From: Evernia prunastri
Taxonomy: Eukaryota > Ascomycota > Lecanoromycetes > Lecanorales > Parmeliaceae
Assembly: GCA_003184365.1 (NCBI GenBank)
Contig: NKYR01000129.1
Coordinates: 1-64,000 of the forward strand
Direction: 5' to 3'
DNA: 64,000 bases
Position 1 is the first letter of the stretch; each line of letters starts with the position of its first letter. The position numbers and the translations under genes were made by a program. Positions 62,768 through 64,000 of the stretch are shown here, in pieces. The notes under the pieces were generated by a model. It ran no database searches and was not told the DNA's origin. It was given only the letters and a program-made list of their open reading frames with translations.

Positions 62768-64000
62768 TCATGCACTCTCAGCAGGTGACGTTAAAATCGA
62801 AAATTGCCCCCCACAGTCCGAAAAGTTCAGCATCTTCTCCCGGATTGCAGTATTTTCGATGCGTGTAGGATGCTGAACATCCTCCGTAGTCGCAAGCCCA
62901 GTCTGATAGGTAGCACTTAAACCCCAAGCGTATGCATGCCCCAAGTCATTTAGGAGAATTGTGTGATCTGTGCCAGCTGATGCATAGGTGGCTTTGCCGA
63001 CGTTAGGTATAGCTGTAGGCACGATGACGATTCGTGGCCTACCGTTGCTATCCTGAATAGTGGAGGCCTGTGGGACAGTTGCCAGATCGAGACCAGTCTG
63101 ATAGCCGTCGATGCGACCCCAGATCAGTGCCTTGCCTTTCTGAGTGACTGCGATTGAATGGTGCTGGCCGCCGTCCATATGAGTGATGGCGTCATCGTCA
63201 AGGTCCAAAGTCTCTACTAGAGTTGGGTTATAGACAACTGCATTGTCATCACCAGCACCCTTGCGAATGCCAGTGCCTCCGAAGCTGTTTACACCCCAGG
63301 ACCAGACATGATCGTCCATGTCAATGGCGAAAGAGTGATCTGAGCCGGTGTAGATAGCTTTGTACTTTTTGATTTTCGTGCGAAGAGGCTGAGGCTTGAG
63401 AGTAGTTTTGGCACCTTTGATACCAGTACGCTCGATGATATGGTACCCAAGCTGATTCTGCTCGCCAGAACCCCAGATGAAGACCGCACCTTTGTTGTCC
63501 ATAGCCATGGCATGGTTGGCACCGCTGCTGATGTCGACGATGTTCTTGAGGTCGGTGTATAGAGCTGGCGTGTGCTGGATTTCAACGTCCGTATTAGGGA
63601 GAAAGCCGAGCACGCCGTCATTTTTCTTATCAAATGTAATCGTTAGTTCCACTGCGAAGATGCCTTGAGTTGTCGATTCAGAGTGCTTACCCTGAAGGTT
63701 CCCCATCCATAGACATGACCGTCATCGGTAAGAGCAAGCGTGTGGCTATCACCAGCAGCCAGCTTGACAAATTGTGTGTTTTCTGGAAAGCTCGATTCTG
63801 GAATTGCAGTAGGATTGCTCTCAGCTGGGTTCAACCCGCTGTCGCTCTTATCACTTTCGTTGCTATCATTGTCATCGTCATCCATGTCCTTTAGACCACC
63901 CTCCCATGTAGTGTCACGTCCCAACGCTCCCTGGTCATTCCCCCCCCATGTCAAGATCTTGTTGTCGTGAGTCAGGGCTGCCACATGCATCCCTCCACAG
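62768..64000 (-). CDS. RCC1-type Ran guanine nucleotide exchange factor, 5' end cut off
   Basis: The C-terminal part of an RCC1/Pim1/Srm1-like beta-propeller, which loads Ran with GTP on chromatin. Two exons lie in the window: 64000-63691 (open at the edge) and 63625-62768, with a 65-nt intron; the join gives VYGWGTFRKNDGVLGF. RCC1 repeats are visible: MHVAALTHDNKILTWGGNDQ, LAAGDSHTLALTDDGHVYGW, ISSGANHAMAMDNKGAVFIW, IYTGSDHSFAIDMDDHVWSW, MDGGQHHSIAVTQKGKALIW and YASAGTDHTILLNDLGHAYAW. An acidic insert (MDDDDNDSNESDKSD) interrupts the first visible blade, as in fungal Pim1/Srm1. The N terminus and start codon lie beyond 64000. Confidence 0.9.

Overview
The window is nuclear DNA of a filamentous ascomycete (Pezizomycotina). 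Genes lie close together on both strands and carry many short introns (mostly 48-65 nt). The gene set is typical of that group: a fungal SREBP, a psi-producing oxygenase, mitochondrial ClpP, an alkyltransferase-like protein, a fungal TMEM16 and a xylulokinase. I cannot fix the class from sequence alone. I reconstructed 23 complete genes and one gene cut by the right window edge. Exon joins were chosen so that reading frame and family similarity both hold, and in almost every gene the exon lengths sum to a multiple of three.

Layout. Positions 1-1500 are AT-rich or low-information DNA with a tetranucleotide repeat. From 1540 to about 30760 there is a gene-rich block: DCR2-like phosphatase, VPS5, MED11, TAF5, an unrecognised probably mitochondrial protein, CLPP, RPB6, a SIR2 deacylase, an MMT-type metal transporter, xylulokinase, TFIIIA, exportin-T LOS1 and a GPATCH11-like protein. 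An SREBP-type regulator (32245-34668) and a 15-exon oxylipin-forming dioxygenase/P450 fusion (36721-40909) follow. Positions 42000-47400 are a transposable-element island: AT-rich decayed DNA, a tandem array of a small non-coding LTR element, and a solo LTR of a second family with a perfect 5-bp target-site duplication. A second gene block runs from 47721 to the end: ARP8, ARL1, a metallophosphoesterase, TMEM16/anoctamin, BUD13, ATL1, a small conserved-looking protein, BRL1/BRR6 and the 3' part of an RCC1-type Ran exchange factor.

The genes serve mainly housekeeping roles: transcription (TAF5, MED11, RPB6, TFIIIA, ARP8), splicing (BUD13), nuclear transport and envelope (LOS1, RCC1, BRL1), and membrane traffic (VPS5, ARL1, TMEM16). 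I see no biosynthetic gene cluster.

The most unusual signal is in the introns. Two sets of long introns (about 133-157 nt) in xylulokinase, SIR2 and ATL1 resemble one another from donor to acceptor even though the genes are unrelated. This is the hallmark of introner-like elements, introns that multiply as mobile units. Separately, five of about 68 reconstructed introns use a GC donor instead of GT, in LOS1, ARP8 (two) and the oxygenase (two). Four single N bases (894, 44669, 46596, 46693) mark assembly uncertainty, three of them inside the repeat island.
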